A stretch of DNA of 64,000 nucleotides from Clonostachys chloroleuca (GCA_037952775.1 JBANAY010000003.1:806001-870000), one strand, 5' to 3'; positions 13,255-26,257 are shown, numbered from the stretch's first letter. The notes: a model not told the origin generated them from the letters alone. Numbers and translations: made by a program.

Positions 13255-14489
13255 TCATACGTGAACGCAGAGGATGGTTGGCAATGCGCTGGGCGGAATC
13301 AGATGAAGAAATTAACTTGTATAACTTACAATTAGTCACGCAATAAATTATTAAATCTATGTTATAAACCGATACTTCAGATTTGTCAGGGATAAGCCTG
13401 AGGTAGGCGATGGCCGTGTCCACGGGATCGGGTTCATCTTTATTCGTATTAGTTAAATTTCCGTTACAGGGTCGAGAATAAAGCCGAGTCGGCTATCTGG
13501 TTGTGGAGAGGCTCATACGGAGAGTAAAGCCAGGGCCGTGTAGAGATGCGTGTTCAAATATATCGAACAACTGTATATGAACGTTGCTCCAGCAAAACCC
13601 TAAATTCCTCGGCTACTCCTTAAGTATTATTAATAATACTGCTTATACTACGTCTTTATATATAGGTACTCTATCTTAATTTATATTTTATCTATTATTC
13701 TTCTTGCATTTAATTATTACTGCTTTACCACCAACTCTTCGAGCTTCGATTGATGACGAATTTAGGTTGCAGATGCAGTGACTGTTATTATAGAGTCAGG
13801 CAAGCCTATATAGCTCGCATGTTTAACCTAACCGAGAATTAGGCTATATATGAGAGTAACCCTTTATACACCTGTTTGGGAAATAAAATAACTTGTTGTT
13901 TGTCCGGTTACTTATCCACGGTGACCTAATATTGCCAACAATAACCACCAATCAACTTGTGGCCCATAACTGCTATTTCTGCTCGTCAGAAATCAATTAG
14001 TTGAGTTCTTCGCTTCTGTAAAAGTTCTACTTAATACATTTCATGTGTTCAACAGGCTGTCTAGCTGCGCTCACTCTGAAATAGAAAAGGGCTTCATTAA
14101 AACGACTTGGTAAAGAGACGTGAATAAAAGAAGGAATTTACAAGCCATTCTTCTTCTGGTGTCACTTTAATAAGCCTCACATTTTCTCATTCTTCTCTTT
14201 CTAAAGGTCTTCGGAGGTTGGATTCCATGGAACGTACTAAAACCATATAGGCGAAAATTCTTGTTGACATCGATTTGGGTCTGTGCTTAACTGAGTGTCT
14301 TATCTGTTAGTCATGCCAAAAGGCGTCCTGAAGAAACTCTGGGCTGTGATAGCTCCTAGATCGGGAGCTAGCAGGTTTAACTAACGTATTAGAAACATAA
14401 GACATACGTGGAGGGGTAATGCACCCTTGACCACTCACCGAAGAAAACTTCATAGAGTCTCAAGCACTACCACTCCCAGCATCCGAACT
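13255..14489. other. Intergenic region downstream of the first MFS gene
   Basis: Mixed composition with a few A/T-rich patches (about 13620-13720). I see no gene. It contains the 3' flank of the minus-strand transporter that ends at 14490. Confidence 0.4.
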
Positions 14490-16229
14490 TTACTGGCCGT
14501 CAGATGTTGAACTCGCTCCCTTCGCCGTCAAGCTCTCAACTCGAGCATCCTCAACAGTCGACTGCTCAATTATGTTTCCCAAGTCGCGATTTTTTTTCCA
14601 TTGAGGGTCTTTATAAAAGATGTCGCTCTCAATTTCCTCGACAAAACAACCCTTCGTCTCTGGAATCCAAAACAGTAAAGGGATGGCTATTGCAAAAAGG
14701 CCAGCAGACAAAGCAAGGACACGCGAGATGCCGAGACTGTCCAGCAGAGTTCCAAAGGCATATGAAATTAGAATGGAAGCAATACTTCCGCCAATTGCAG
14801 CAATGCCGGTTGCTGTAGCCCGTACACGTGTGGGGAATAACTCAACGGGGATGTATGCAATGATTACCGGCCCAGCATGAAACAGAAATTGGGAGAACGC
14901 CACGAAGAACAGCGAAACTCCAGGAGGTATATGGCCTTCTGAGGCTGCCCAAGAGACATATGTCAATACAACTAGGAGTACACCAACACCAAGTTGCACC
15001 TTTCTGGGAAGAAAGAAGGGCAAAATGTGGCAAGATAATATGAATCCTGGCAGATAGCCCGCACAAAAGATGATGACATTGCCGACAGCGGTATGCCACA
15101 TACTCTCGTAGGTCGTGCTGCCTGTACCAAATCCAATTTTCGATAACACTAGAGCTTGGTTGAGTGAGATTCCATGGCTTGCGAAGTTGCTAGACAAGGT
15201 GTTAGTTTTTAACCCGGAAGATAACGTATGTTTGCTTACTATAAGAAGTTGATTATGAACAAAGCAATAAACGCCCTGGCGTGTTTCCAGTCGCTAAAAT
15301 ATTCTGTGAAATCACGCCACTGGTCGTGTACAGTTCGTTTTCTAAGAGTGGGGTTACCAGAGTTTTGAACATCTAGATATCATTAGCTTGGTAAAGTTTG
15401 AACAACTCAGGTAAGACCATACATTTCTCGTATGGGATTGATTCCTTCATCGTGAATCGACCGTAGACTGTTAAGAGCAGTGGAATCAAGCCTGGCCAGA
15501 CATCAGCAACGTACAGGCGGTTCGGGTAATAGCTCAACGTACCGAAACCCAATAACAATCTCCACACCCATTCAAAATACAAATTGTCTCTCTGGATATG
15601 CTCTTTAAAGCCTGCCAATAAGATGACTAACATAAGAGATGCAGCGACATTTCCCATGGCGTTGAGAAAGAAGATTGACAAGAATAAGGTGGTATGGCCT
15701 TTGCTTCCGGCCTTCTCTGCAGACAGGGCAGCAGAAATTGGAGAATCTACACGAATTAGATTTATTATAGATGAGTGGGGATTGAGACTCACCCCCGCCC
15801 GTGCCGAAGCCAACGAATACACGCGAGACAGCCATCCAAGCCACAATGCTCTGCTTACTGAAACCTTTCCAGGGAAGCAAAACGGACATGAGGTCTCCAA
15901 TAATGGTTAAGATTAGCTCTCGACCATATACACTGTGGCGTCCAAAGGCATCGCCAAAGAAGCCAAACAAAATCGTGCCGATAATTACTCCAACAGACAC
16001 TGATGCTGTTATTGCCCCAGATTGAGCTGGCGACAACACACCTCCTTGGTCTTGAAAGTAGATGTATCCCAAAATTTTGAGAACTATAAGACTAATTAGT
16101 GAGATCATTCCGAGGCACAGATACCAACGTACCAGTGCTGATGCTCAAGTTTAAGTAGCCATCAGCAAAGAAGCCAGCGCCAGCAATGGCGTAGAATTTT
16201 GCCTTGTCTAGAAGAGATGGCGCACTCAT
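14490..16229 (-). CDS. MFS transporter, phosphate:H+ symporter (PHS) family, copy A
   Basis: Reconstructed as six exons: 16133-16229, 15793-16083, 15543-15746, 15423-15491, 15240-15372, 14490-15189; the sum is 497 residues without internal stop. Start chosen at MSAPSLLDKAKFYAI because it aligns with the starts of copies B and C. Signatures: GAGFFADGYLN in helix 1, the MFS loop motif GDAFGRHSVYGRE, and PVELFPTRVRATATG followed by PETKG at the C-terminus, as in PHO84-type carriers. About 12 helices, presumably plasma membrane. PHS members import phosphate with protons, and some relatives carry organophosphates, so the cargo is not certain. It is divergently transcribed from a TauD-like gene at 17581. 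It is the most diverged of the three copies. Confidence 0.85.
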
Positions 16230-17580
16230 TATGATAGCCTGGCAATTCAGACTTATATTTTCGTGTGATTGTAGCTGTACAAATCTAAGGGTAGAAGCTC
16301 TGGCAACCAGCAAGTTATATATTTGGGATCCAGATGCTACGGCAGTGCAACGTAGCGCGTTAAAATATAGTGAATAGAAACTAACACTCGGAAACGTGGG
16401 CAGCCACACGACGCTATTGGTTGCGCAACATATCTGCTTGGTTGAAATTAGTATAATGGCTAGTCGACCGGAAGAAAAGTAGAATACCCTGGCCCTGCAT
16501 AAAATACTATTATGCCGTCTATTGTGATGTTATGATGGCGTTTTCTCTTTGCTTGGCACTACTTCTTTTTTGTAGAGAAATTCAACCAAAGCTCTAAGAA
16601 CCTGATCAGCAATACCACTCGCAGGGCCACTCTTGCACGATTAGGCCATAAGGCTCAATGACTCGTCTTGGCCGCGCGGAGTCTGAACGTTATCTACTGA
16701 ATGGCCAATCTAGCCAGGCTCCGCCTACTTCTTTTGAATTCTACTCACGTAAATGTAGGAGCGTGGGAAGATAACATCGCCGGCAACTTTCACAAACTGG
16801 AAATGTTCCATGCATGATGGTTCATCATGGGCTTCAATCGATAAGATCTTGAGAGCATCACTGAGTACTTTGAAAACCAATCTGAAGGTCTCGAAGATCA
16901 ACGTGGTCTTGAGGCACCTTTGATTGCCGCATGATTGTTAATCTTGGCTTAAATGACGAATAGATGGCACCCTATAACGTTGGAAGGCGACAGAGGCCGC
17001 TCTCTTCTCTTCGAGCGCCGCCGTTTTTCTCAATTAAGGAATGGTGACTGTCCCGAAAATGCCATTTGTGGATCCCGCTTCATTTTTGGAGGTGCATCGC
17101 GCCGCTGTTGTATTTCCAGTTTTGGAAATGCTTTAGCGACGGTATGTTTCCTACTTTGGAAAGAGACATCACCACAGCGTTCCGGAAGGTTGTACACTAC
17201 ACTTAGCTATCCAAGACAGTTCACTAGTTTACTCTCTCATTCGTTGGGATTGGAATCAAGCGGAACATGCTCAGAGTAACCAGATTGCCCGGCTAGTCAC
17301 ATCCGACTTGTGAAGCCCCTCCATCCTGTCCTCAGTGGGACTCAATGTCGTGCAGTCGCATCACCATCGTCATTCATGGTCACTTGACTTTTCAGTTCTT
17401 CTGCTATTCACAGCCCCGGTAGCCGCTTGTACAAGTGATGATCATGACGCACGTGAGTGCTTAGAACAAAACGACGGCACATTGAAGCGTGGAAAGTTTA
17501 AATAGGGCGGAAGCCCACGTCAATCTTAAATATTTTTATACTCTTTCTTACAACACACGATAGTTCGGTACTTTGCAGTC
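16230..17580. promoter_or_regulatory. Shared divergent promoter region (carrier A / dioxygenase 1)
   Basis: 1.35 kb between two genes reading outward, with no credible ORF (16953-17279 shows no gene character). It contains a palindromic CGG-triplet pair, ccgcgcgg at 16672-16679, the kind of element Zn2Cys6 proteins often bind; this is a candidate only. The last 60 bases before 17581 are A/T- and CT-rich (tatttttatactctttctt), typical of a fungal core promoter. Confidence 0.45.
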
Positions 17581-19126
17581 ATGGCTTTAGAAAACATCCA
17601 AGTTATCCCAACCGCGGGAACCTCCCCCTTTCAACCCCTTCGACAACCTCTTGAATACTCGGGGAGTTTGGATCAATATCATAAAATTGATTCTACTCCA
17701 ATCATCGGATCTGAATTTCCCAATCTCCAGCTTACCGAAATTCTTGACGACGAAGAAAAGCTGCGGGATTTGGCAATACTGGGTCTGTTTACCACGCTTC
17801 GTACAAAATATTTGACAGAACTAATATCTATTCAGTCTCCCAGCGAGGTGTTATTATCTTTAGGAACCAGAAAATCAGTATTGATCAGCAAAAGTTACTG
17901 ACGAACAAACTTGGAGAACTCACCGGAAGGCCGGAAACCTCGAAGGTAGGCCTTCGCCCCTGAAAGTTGCAAAGAAAAATAATCTCAGATATCGTAGCTG
18001 CACAAACACATCTTGGTCAATGCCCAGATCGGTGAACTTGTCAATGATAGTAACGGACTACCTGACGATGAGGTGGCGCTAATCACTAGCAAGGTTAGTA
18101 AAGGACTTCTTCCTAAGCTGCAAGGCACTAAGCGACCGCAGGCCAAACCATTCCTTAACCCGAGTCGTCTCACGCCATCGAACCATATTGCTGCTGAGTT
18201 CTGGCACTCCGAGTAAGCACTGCTTTGAATTTTTCGGCTAAAGCTCATTTTCAAATTATATTAACGGCAGAAGCATTTGCTATGAGAACATACCGGCCGA
18301 TTATGCGGTAATGCAAATGCTGGAGAACCCTCCAAGTGGAGGTGACACGCTTTTCGCGTCAGGATATGAGGTATACGACCGGATGTCGCGACCTATGCGT
18401 TCCATGTTAGAAACCCTGACAGCGGTTCATTCAGAGGTATGCAAGTCTTGCTCTCGAAGGGGACACGCTAACATACATAGGAAAACTTGGTGAGGGACGC
18501 TCCAAAGGGTTACAACTTTGATATCATTGGAGCCCGCGGTTCGCCAAGCAACGTTGGATTTGATTTGACTGTTACCCAGTATGCTGTCCTGTCCCAAACA
18601 ATATAGCGATTGGCTGATTTAACTTCCCCCTTATAGTCCTCTGGTTCGCACGAATCCCGTGACTGGTTGGAAGAGTCTCTACGGAGTCGCCCCACGTGTG
18701 AAGCGCGGTGGAATTCAAGGCGTTACCAAGCACGAGAGCGACATTCTCTATCAATACAGTAAGAGACTTTTGTCCGGTATAAGCTATAATCATGAAGCTG
18801 ATTACTTTTCCATTAGTTCATAGTCTCGTTGCCCAAAACCACGATCTGCAGGTTCGCGTGAAATGGAATAATAATGATATTGGCATCTGGGATAAGTAAG
18901 AATTCGGTCCCGGCTTGATCACATTTTACACAACTAACGAACCTAGCCGCTCTACTTACCACGTTGAGACAAAGTACGTCTTTCCTGCTAATTTAAGGAG
19001 TCTCTAACCTGTCATAGCGATTTCAACGAGTATCGCAGAGGGTATAGAACCTTGTCTGTTGGTGAAAAGCCTTATTTTGACCCTGCGTCAAAGTCTCGTC
19101 GGGAAGCTTTGGCTAGCGCTACTTAA
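17581..19126 (+). CDS. TauD/TfdA-family Fe(II)/2-oxoglutarate dioxygenase, copy 1
   Basis: Ten exons (17581-17782, 17836-17945, 17998-18093, 18133-18212, 18274-18436, 18481-18578, 18637-18758, 18817-18895, 18947-18973, 19018-19126) give 361 residues with no internal stop. Metal ligands: His161 and Asp163 in WHSD, and His322 in WDNRSTYH. Thr in GGDTLFASGYEVYDR and Arg332/333/336 fit the 2-oxoglutarate site. THPLVRTNPVTGWKSLY is a TauD hallmark. The family couples decarboxylation of 2-oxoglutarate to hydroxylation; characterised members free sulfite or sulfate from sulfonates or sulfate esters. The substrate here is unknown. The Asp codon is split by intron 4; the acceptor at 18273 restores Asp, while the AG three bases upstream would give Glu plus one extra residue. 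Exon 4 is less like its paralogues than the rest. Confidence 0.9.
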
Positions 19127-20077
19127 GATCATAAGGCACGTCTATTGGGAAGAACATGCGACGTGGATAGGAAACTGGCCAGAATTCCTTAGGGCATTGG
19201 ACACTAGACACCACGGGGTAGGATTTTGGAAACAAACTACCTTCTGTGTTTATGGACCATGACAATCGCGATTCCCCAACTTGGATTGAGGCTTCTCGCA
19301 ACGTGAGAATCCTGGAGCAGCTCAAAAACGCTGGGTGGTGTGTGCCTCTGCAGACCTCAACATCGTCATGAGCTATACAACTTTTGTTTCTGAGGGCAGC
19401 TAGAAGGGGGTTTTACCCGTCGGTTATACATTCGAAATAGTCCCGTAGAAATGGTTTTAACTGTCCTTAACTATCGCAGTTCACTTTTAATAACCCGCCA
19501 AGCTCTCCCAATGGTATCTAAAATGATTTGATCCATAACTACCATACCATCAAACCCGTGAACAACTGTTAGCTTCGCACAGATACCCTATGATTTCCCT
19601 GTGCCGCCGTTGTACTGTTACGTGGACCTCCACGGCGCGGAAATATTTGCAGACAGAGCGTGGCGAGAGGCGAATCAGCCCACACATAGCTATAAAGAGT
19701 TTCAACAATTGGTGCCAAATGATTCTTCATCAGACGTATCGTGCAGAATCAACATTCTTTCTGTCCTGTGAGCTGTGTGTAAATTCCATGACCCACATCT
19801 GACTTTCGCAATAGCTTGTAATCGACTTCGAGAGCGACAGAGAACGAGACGCGGGAAGTTTGAATGAAACACTTGAAATCATTGTGAACCCCTTGTTATT
19901 GTAAGAATCGGGTTTGAGCGGTATTCACCGAAACGTATCGACGCTGTGCTGATAATGGTTGCGCCACCTAGCGCCGATAGCCATTGACTGAAAACGTATG
20001 AAAATTGAATTAAGGCAAGCCCTGGAGTTTGGTATCTTGAATTATGTATTCCGAAGGATTATCCTCACCCAGATGGT
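19127..20077. other. Intergenic, convergent 3' flanks
   Basis: Lies between the 3' ends of dioxygenase 1 and regulator 1. Short ORFs (19590-19802 and others) lack any feature. Terminators are expected here, but I cannot point to a specific signal. Confidence 0.4.
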
Positions 20078-22134
20078 CTACTCAGCTAACCCAGCTGACC
20101 TACTCGAGTTGTTGAGATAGTTGTACACGCTGGAGGGCCCTAATGCTTCCATGATGAGCATATCAGACTGTTCTATTATGGAATCGAGCACGTCCGCCCG
20201 AGAGGTATGGTCGGAGAACTCTGGTAGGCGATGTTCCGGCATGACGAGTTTTGCAAACCGCTGGAAAACTGACCCACAACGCTTAGCAAATACCCACGAG
20301 GGGTCAAATTCCTTGAGGATATTTAGACACTCAGAGATTGCTTCGTCTAGCTCAATCAAGCTTTCAGGGTCACAACGGGAATAGCAGTGCAACATTGTCC
20401 TACAAACAACCAACAAGCTGTTCGAGGCAAAATGATGTAATGAATAGCATCCACTCTGAAAGTTATTCCATGAGAAATGGATGTATTTGCGTACGATAAG
20501 ATGAAGTTCGATTAGCTCAGGCGGTTCGAGATCGGAGTTGAAGGGTGAAGGAAGGTGCAAAAGAGTTAGGAGCCGATAGTAGCTAAAGTTCAGCCAGCCT
20601 ATCGTGTTATGGACCGGGTTATCGCGAGTATCCATTCGCGCAAGCAAACATCCCTGTGTGTACCAATTCTCTATCTGAAGACGAATCTGATTAAGCAGGC
20701 GATGACGATCTTGACTGGTAGGTTCACGATGTATGAGAGAGTAGATCTGAGCCTCGAGCTCCCGGAGAGCAATGTTTTGCCGGGTAACTTGGAGTGTAGT
20801 CAAATAATGACTCTGTTCTGACGCTGCAAACTCTTCGACAGTAATACTTGGAAGCGGGATATTTATGTCGGCAGTGATTGTAAATGGTAGACCATAAGAG
20901 ACCGAAACATATCGATCAATGGAAAGGACACTCCAAAAAATTCGAGAGCGAGTTTCGATCTCTTGTAATGTAAGACCGGACTCTAGTGGAACTGCCGCAT
21001 TGAGTTTCAAGGAAACCGCATGATGGCAAAGAAGATTGGTAAGCACCCAGGGGTTTCGACCATTAGAAGTGTGGGTAGAATGGAAAACAAGAAGCAGAAG
21101 GACCTGAATCGATTCATCCGTAGCTGAACTCAAACAGAGCTGTAGTATTTCGTCATATGGAACATGAAATCGGGCGAACACGTTGTAGGATATTTTTCGA
21201 GCCCGGTGAAGCATGGCAGAACCCAATGTAAGGACTAAATAGACCTTCACAGAGGCCAGAGTGATATCTATGTTCCCATGCTTAGAGCCGAGTATGAAAG
21301 AACTAACTTGTGCCAAAATTTCGTCCTCATTAAGAAAGGGCTGAGACCGGTGTTGGTATTTAAAGTAGGCTTGGGCTAGGTCAATTGGAGTGATTCCGGA
21401 AGAGAGTTCGTGGATATAAGCAAAGCTGAACTTTCGGTGCGGCGATATCATATTTGAAAGGAAATTCTCTTTTTGTCCTAGTATTTCGTCGCTGTCCATC
21501 TCGGAGGTTGCTGGGCTTGAGCTTCGAGCTCGCGATGAACGCAAACCGATGATACTTTGCGGATCGGATCCCGTACTGAAAGATCGTATATTGATATCTT
21601 CGGGAAGATAGTTATCAACAATCGTTGATAGCCAGTCAACCCGAGAGCTAAGCTCTGCAACGTCTTGAGAAGTCAAAGGCGAGAAGGTACATGATATGCC
21701 GGCTTTTTGACACATCTATCATAAGATTAGTCATGGTATTTCCAATGACTGGTTCTAATGGTTTTTACAAAACACTCCGGAAGCGATCGATCGCATTTCT
21801 TCTTTATTTGCTTGCATCTTTGGCATGGCGATGAGGACGTAGTAAATGAGAGTCCACTCAATCTGGGGTCGATACGTCTATCGTCAAGTGATGCTATTGT
21901 GGCTTGGCTTTGCATCGACAAACATGATCGCTCTGTCAAGCTCAAGTGTGTGGCTACTGATTCAGGAAATGCCCCTGATGGCTCATCGGATGCGACATCT
22001 GTTGTGAATCGTCTCATGCGAGCTCGATTTGTATGCTTGTTGTGCCGCTTCTGGACGCGGAATTGATGTAGCTGTCCTGTGTCCTTTAGCACGGCTAGCA
22101 AGCCCGACATTCGTTGATACGGAGATGCTTCCAT
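20078..22134 (-). CDS. Zn2Cys6 transcription regulator, copy 1
   Basis: Two exons, 21769-22134 and 20078-21715, total up to 667 residues. The zinc cluster is built across the intron: CQRCKQIKKKCDRSLPEC in exon 1 and CQKAGISC at the start of exon 2, giving C-x2-C-x6-C-x6-C-x2-C-x6-C. The cluster is preceded by about 100 residues of basic and Ser-rich sequence, so the true start may be a later Met (for example MRRFTTDVAS). The C-terminal two thirds is a fungal-specific middle homology region, with AYFKYQHRSQPFLNEDEI and RIFWSVLSIDRYVSVSYGLP. It acts in the nucleus, binding CGG-type DNA. It converges on dioxygenase 1 and is a paralogue of the regulators at 26866 and 47824, so local control of the cluster is likely but inferred. 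Confidence 0.85.
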
Positions 22135-23440
22135 ATCGAGTAAGTTGATTAATTGCCGCGGACCACTGGTTGCTGCTCTCGTGTTAGAAAATTCTGCTCG
22201 CTTAATAAACTGATTTCAGAGAACAGATAATCGAGAAGTCAGGTCCGAGTTGAGTTCCCGCAAGCTGTTGGCGCTTCGACTTGACTTCACAGTGGAGAAC
22301 CGATGCCGTGAAGTTGTCTTGGGCCGACGGACAAATGAAATGCTGTCCCGCAGGCGGGTGTGCATCATGAAGACACGACATTGATCACATCCTCTCGAAG
22401 TCAACCAGCCAATGGAAGTGCACATCTACGTCCCGTGGCAGACAAGTATGTCATCTAATGTTACACTATTAAAACCGGGCCCATCACCAAAAACATTCCA
22501 GCCAACTTAAGCGAAGTTACTACTATCCTATTCGGTTTAGCGACCTAGTAGCGACACAACGAGATGCAGCTACCTTTTTTCGGCATTGGGTACATTCATC
22601 CTAGTTAGTCTACGGTACCAGCGGCATCCCACAGAAAGTTATTACGTAGTTCATGCACAGAGAAGAGACTCCGTTTACCTTTCAATCGCCGATAGTTCAC
22701 CGCGGAGTCTTAGTCTCTCACGTTGTTTTCCTCTCAAAGTCAGCTTACATGGAATTTCAAATGCAAGCCTTCTCACCTAGCAATAATATGAGTATCCCCC
22801 AGCACCGTCCAAGAGACAGCCACCGGTAACTTCTTGATCCGTATTTAATACGGACGCTACGTCTAAATCTGCTCGCCACGACTATCATTAACGCACCTCC
22901 AACACGAGATACCACGTGTTGGGAAGCTAACTTGGCAACTGGTTAGCTAATGATTATTGGAACAAAAGAATAAACAGAGCCCAATTTTGTGAAGTGCACC
23001 AGATAGAGCGGCTCGCATAATTTAGTCACAGAGCAATTCATTCCCTGCTGGGTTAGTGCTTTGATAAGTCAGACATTTAGCCTTTCCTCTGAGCAGCATC
23101 TGAACTCAACCCTAAAGCTCTGTCTAAGTCTAGTAACGCAAGACTCCCCGATTTAACGGATCACTCTTGGAGTAGTGTCGGCGACACCATATTTCCAATA
23201 GTGGAAAAAGAAGAATGCACAGCCCCACAATACTGGTCTCGGATTATCGCGCGACGATATCGGATTGAGCTCTGAATCAATTTCAAATCAGTCATTGAAA
23301 ATAGAAGTATCATACTTCGAGTATATATACGTGGGCTCGCCGGAAGCCACCATATGAAAAGACGCTGTAGAATGTGAACACTTAATCCACAATCCATATT
23401 ACGGATTAGAAGAGCATCATCTCTACCGAAACTTCTCGCC
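22135..23440. other. Intergenic region between regulator 1 and phosphatase
   Basis: 1.3 kb between divergently transcribed genes, so it holds both promoters. The ORF at 22216-22425 (minus) and others show no domain. Near the phosphatase start is the CGG-containing string cgacgatatcgg (about 23246-23257), similar to ccgcgatatcgg at 42186-42197 upstream of dioxygenase 4. This is weak evidence for a shared site. Confidence 0.35.
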
Positions 23441-24310
23441 ATGTCGTCTGCCTCGCCCTCTTCGCCCTTCATCAAGGTCCCAGGAGTGGCAAACTTCCGC
23501 AGTGTGACTGTTCCCGGCTTGCGGCCACAGTTTCTATTCCGTTCGGCAGAGCCTTCCCAGATATCATCGGCGGGTATCAAAGTTCTTCACGATCTCGGCA
23601 TCGCCACCATATTTGACTTGCGCTCGATGGACGAGGTTAGCCCGGATGCTGTGCTAGTCAAGGCTACTGAATGGAAAGGAATTACCCGCGTCTCGATCCC
23701 TATTTTCACGAAGGAAAACTGTCCTCCCGAGATTCATGCACAGGTCTTTAATTTCAGTACGAATGAGGTACGTAATATTTCTAACTATTCTTCTCATCAG
23801 GGAGAATTCATTTACAGTTCATGTTATCGATAGGCCGTGAGAAACTCCTATAATATCTTACTACGCATTGCACCTACTTCTTATCGTCAAGTTTTTAAAC
23901 ATCTCGCAACCGAGTCTACGCCAACGCCCTTGCTTATTCATTGTAGCGCAGGTAGGGGGAGGACCGGTGTACTGATCGCCGTGATTCTGTCTCTATGTGG
24001 CGTATCTGACGAAGAGATCGCGCGCGAATACAGCCTTACCAACATTGGCCTCTCGGAGATGAGCCCGGAATGGGACGGTGATTTCAAAATGATGGAAAAG
24101 AGTTTAATCTCCACGTAAGTATGAAGGAATTTTCCAAATATGAAAATACAGTTATTGATGCTACACAGACAGGAGAACTTCAAGGCGACACTAGAGGCAT
24201 TGAAAAATACCTATGGTGGTGCTGAGCGTTATGTGAAGGACTGTTGCGGACTAACAGATGAGGAAGTGATGAGAATCCGTGAACATTTGTTGATAGATAA
24301 AACTGATTAG
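23441..24310 (+). CDS. Tyrosine-phosphatase-like protein (Y_phosphatase3 type)
   Basis: Three exons, 23441-23767, 23834-24114 and 24169-24310, encode 249 residues. The N-terminus PGVANFRSVTVPGL and LFRSAEPSQIS is typical of the fungal/bacterial family that begins with a conserved NFR(D/S) and FRS segment. The active-site loop is HCSAGRGRTG: nucleophile Cys146, Arg152 (C-x5-R). The general acid would lie in an upstream loop. C-terminal residues LTDEEVMRIREHLL match the usual last helix. Family members act on phosphotyrosine or phosphoinositides, presumably in the cytosol; the substrate here is unknown. The family's common loop is HCTAGKDRTG, so the RG in place of KD is slightly unusual. It sits inside the dioxygenase cluster, but a role there is only an inference. 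Confidence 0.85.
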
Positions 24311-24536
24311 TTGTCACAATTTCAGGCTTTGGGGAAATTTGGATTTCCCAGGGTGAGATATTCAGAAAGCTTTTAATTTCTATCGCAAAATCTCTTCTAT
24401 AAATTAGACCGGTCCGCATGCTTTTGCGCAGTAGCGCACCACGAGCTAAAGATCCGTTAATTTCATCCTTGAAGTGGCCTAGCGTAAGAAGCTCCTCGAA
24501 AACAATTGATCCCCAAGCAGTCTACGGCGAGTTTTG
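24311..24536. terminator. Convergent 3' flanks
   Basis: 226 bp between the stop of the phosphatase and the stop of dioxygenase 2, transcribed toward each other. Both transcription end sites should fall here. No specific signal was identified. Confidence 0.35.
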
Positions 24537-26147
24537 TCAGGAAGAGGCTGGTCCCTGTAGCTCATTGAGCAATCCCTCTCGTCGGGATTTGGAGGCTGGA
24601 TCCAAATAGGGGCGTTCACCGACCGAGAGGACCCTAAATCCTTGGCGCTTGCCATCGAAGTCACTGTGTAGTTGAGTTAGTTGCTCGGAAAATTCATCAT
24701 CAGATTGCGGTGCGGTTTACTCAGTAGCGCAATGGTAGGTAGATCGACTATTCAAATAAACATTAGCCTGACTAGACGATTTGAGCCGTCGAGATCGAGT
24801 GACTTACTTGTCCCATATGGCGATGTCTCCCTCACCCCACTTGAATCGGATCTGGAGGTCGTGATTGTGGACCACCAGCGTATGAACTGTTTACAAGTTA
24901 GATATCATTTGTATATGGGCTGTAGTCACTAACGGTATTTCTTGAGTACTTCACTCTCATAGTGCGTAACATCCTTGAAATGCCCTTCCCTGGCCGCAAT
25001 ACCAGTGGCAGCGAGAGTCTTCCAGCCGGTGACGGGATTGGTACGGATGACCGGGCTAGTAGAACAATGAGGACTATACAAATCATGGTTTTGGAGGATT
25101 CGAGTATTTTCAAACGCTTACTGTGTAGACTGAAACTCTGAGCCTGAATTTTCTGGAGAGCCACGGTTTTCGCGGATAAGATTGATTTTGTGATCGTCGA
25201 CCACCCTGGCCATCCGCGCCTATAGACTGTTAATATCATTTAATTATTTTGGCTTAAACGCTGTGGGAAGATATGCAAGGAAGATATACCTGTATTTTCA
25301 CGACCTCCATGCCCTCCAACATTTGGCGGAATGTAGGCGAAAGACGCTCATATGCCTCGTACCCAGAAGCAAACAAGGTATCACCGCCCGCCTGTTCTTG
25401 GGGGTTTGTGATGATCTGTAGAAGCCCATAATCGGCAGGGACGTTTTCATAAGCGAGGCTAAACAGAGTTGTGAAAGTCAGTAAAGACCAGTAAAGTGCA
25501 ATTAATGGAGACTCACTCCGTATGCCACTCATCGCTGGCGAGATCACGTAGCACTTGGAACTTCTTGGCATAGTGGCTTCGCCGGATCTGAAGTCAAAAA
25601 TAAGTATATGTGAACAATCAATAGACATAGACAGTGTAGTAAATTTACCCGCGATGCAACAAGCCAAACTTCGTCATCAAATTTCCCGTTCATCTCCACG
25701 GAGAGCTCCCGCTGACTCTCAGCGATCGCATGCCTATGTAACTGTATAGCATGTTAGAATGGCCTATCCTTCTCCATAATTGGCATGGGATGGTACCTTG
25801 GAAGTGCTCGGTTTCCCGGTGAGTTCTCCTAGCTTGGACGCCACAATTTTCATTTGATCAGTGCTGATTTGCTGCTTCCGAAGGAAAACAACGCCCCTTC
25901 GCGAGACTTGAAAGTATGCATTAGAAACAGCATAACAAGGAACCCAGGAAGGACGATGCTAACCAGTAATTGCCAAATCACGGAGCTTGGCATCATCGTC
26001 GAGAATGTCCGTAAGTTGAAGGTCTGGGTACTCTGTACCAATAGCAGGAGCATAATCGAAGCTGCGAAATTGATCAAGTGCTCCGGAGTACTTGAGGGGC
26101 TCACGGAGAAGGGTTGGAGTAGCGTCGCTTGTAGCTTGAGGAGTCAT
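24537..26147 (-). CDS. TauD/TfdA-family Fe(II)/2-oxoglutarate dioxygenase, copy 2
   Basis: Multi-exon gene of about 365 residues with the same intron layout as copy 1; I traced every junction and found no stop. Key parts: MTPQATSDATPT start, SGALDQF, RRGVVFLRKQQIS, WHTD (Asp codon split GA|C by an intron), GGDTLFASGYEAYERL, THPVIRTNPVTGWKTL, WDNRSTYHCATDDFDGKR (distal His), GERPYLDPASKSRREG. The frame is open for 154 further codons upstream of 26147, but that stretch runs through an AT microsatellite and matches none of the paralogues, so I start at MTPQ. It is followed in the same direction by regulator 2 located upstream (26866). The function is that of the family: substrate hydroxylation with loss of CO2 from 2-oxoglutarate. 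The substrate is unknown. Confidence 0.9.
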
Positions 26148-26239
26148 AGCCGCGTAGGAGGGGTGATTCTTGTTTGATATAGAATGATTGAAGGTATCTT
26201 GAATAATGTTGGGCAGTTCGTTATGCTCGGGGGCTTGCA

Positions 26240-26257
26240 ATATATATATATATATAT
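26240..26257. repeat. (TA)n microsatellite
   Basis: Nine TA units in the region upstream of dioxygenase 2. A length-variable tract close to the promoter; no other meaning seen. Confidence 0.9.

Noticed and set aside
13230..13260. ggttcgatac, reminiscent of a tRNA T-loop
   Set aside because: No matching T-stem and no upstream anticodon or acceptor arms.
16953..17279. 108-codon ORF in the carrier A / dioxygenase 1 promoter
   Set aside because: No recognisable features, lies in a divergent promoter, composition not gene-like.
22216..22425. 69-codon ORF upstream of regulator 1, considered as an extra exon
   Set aside because: The zinc cluster and a plausible start already lie in 21769-22134, and no good splice link was seen.
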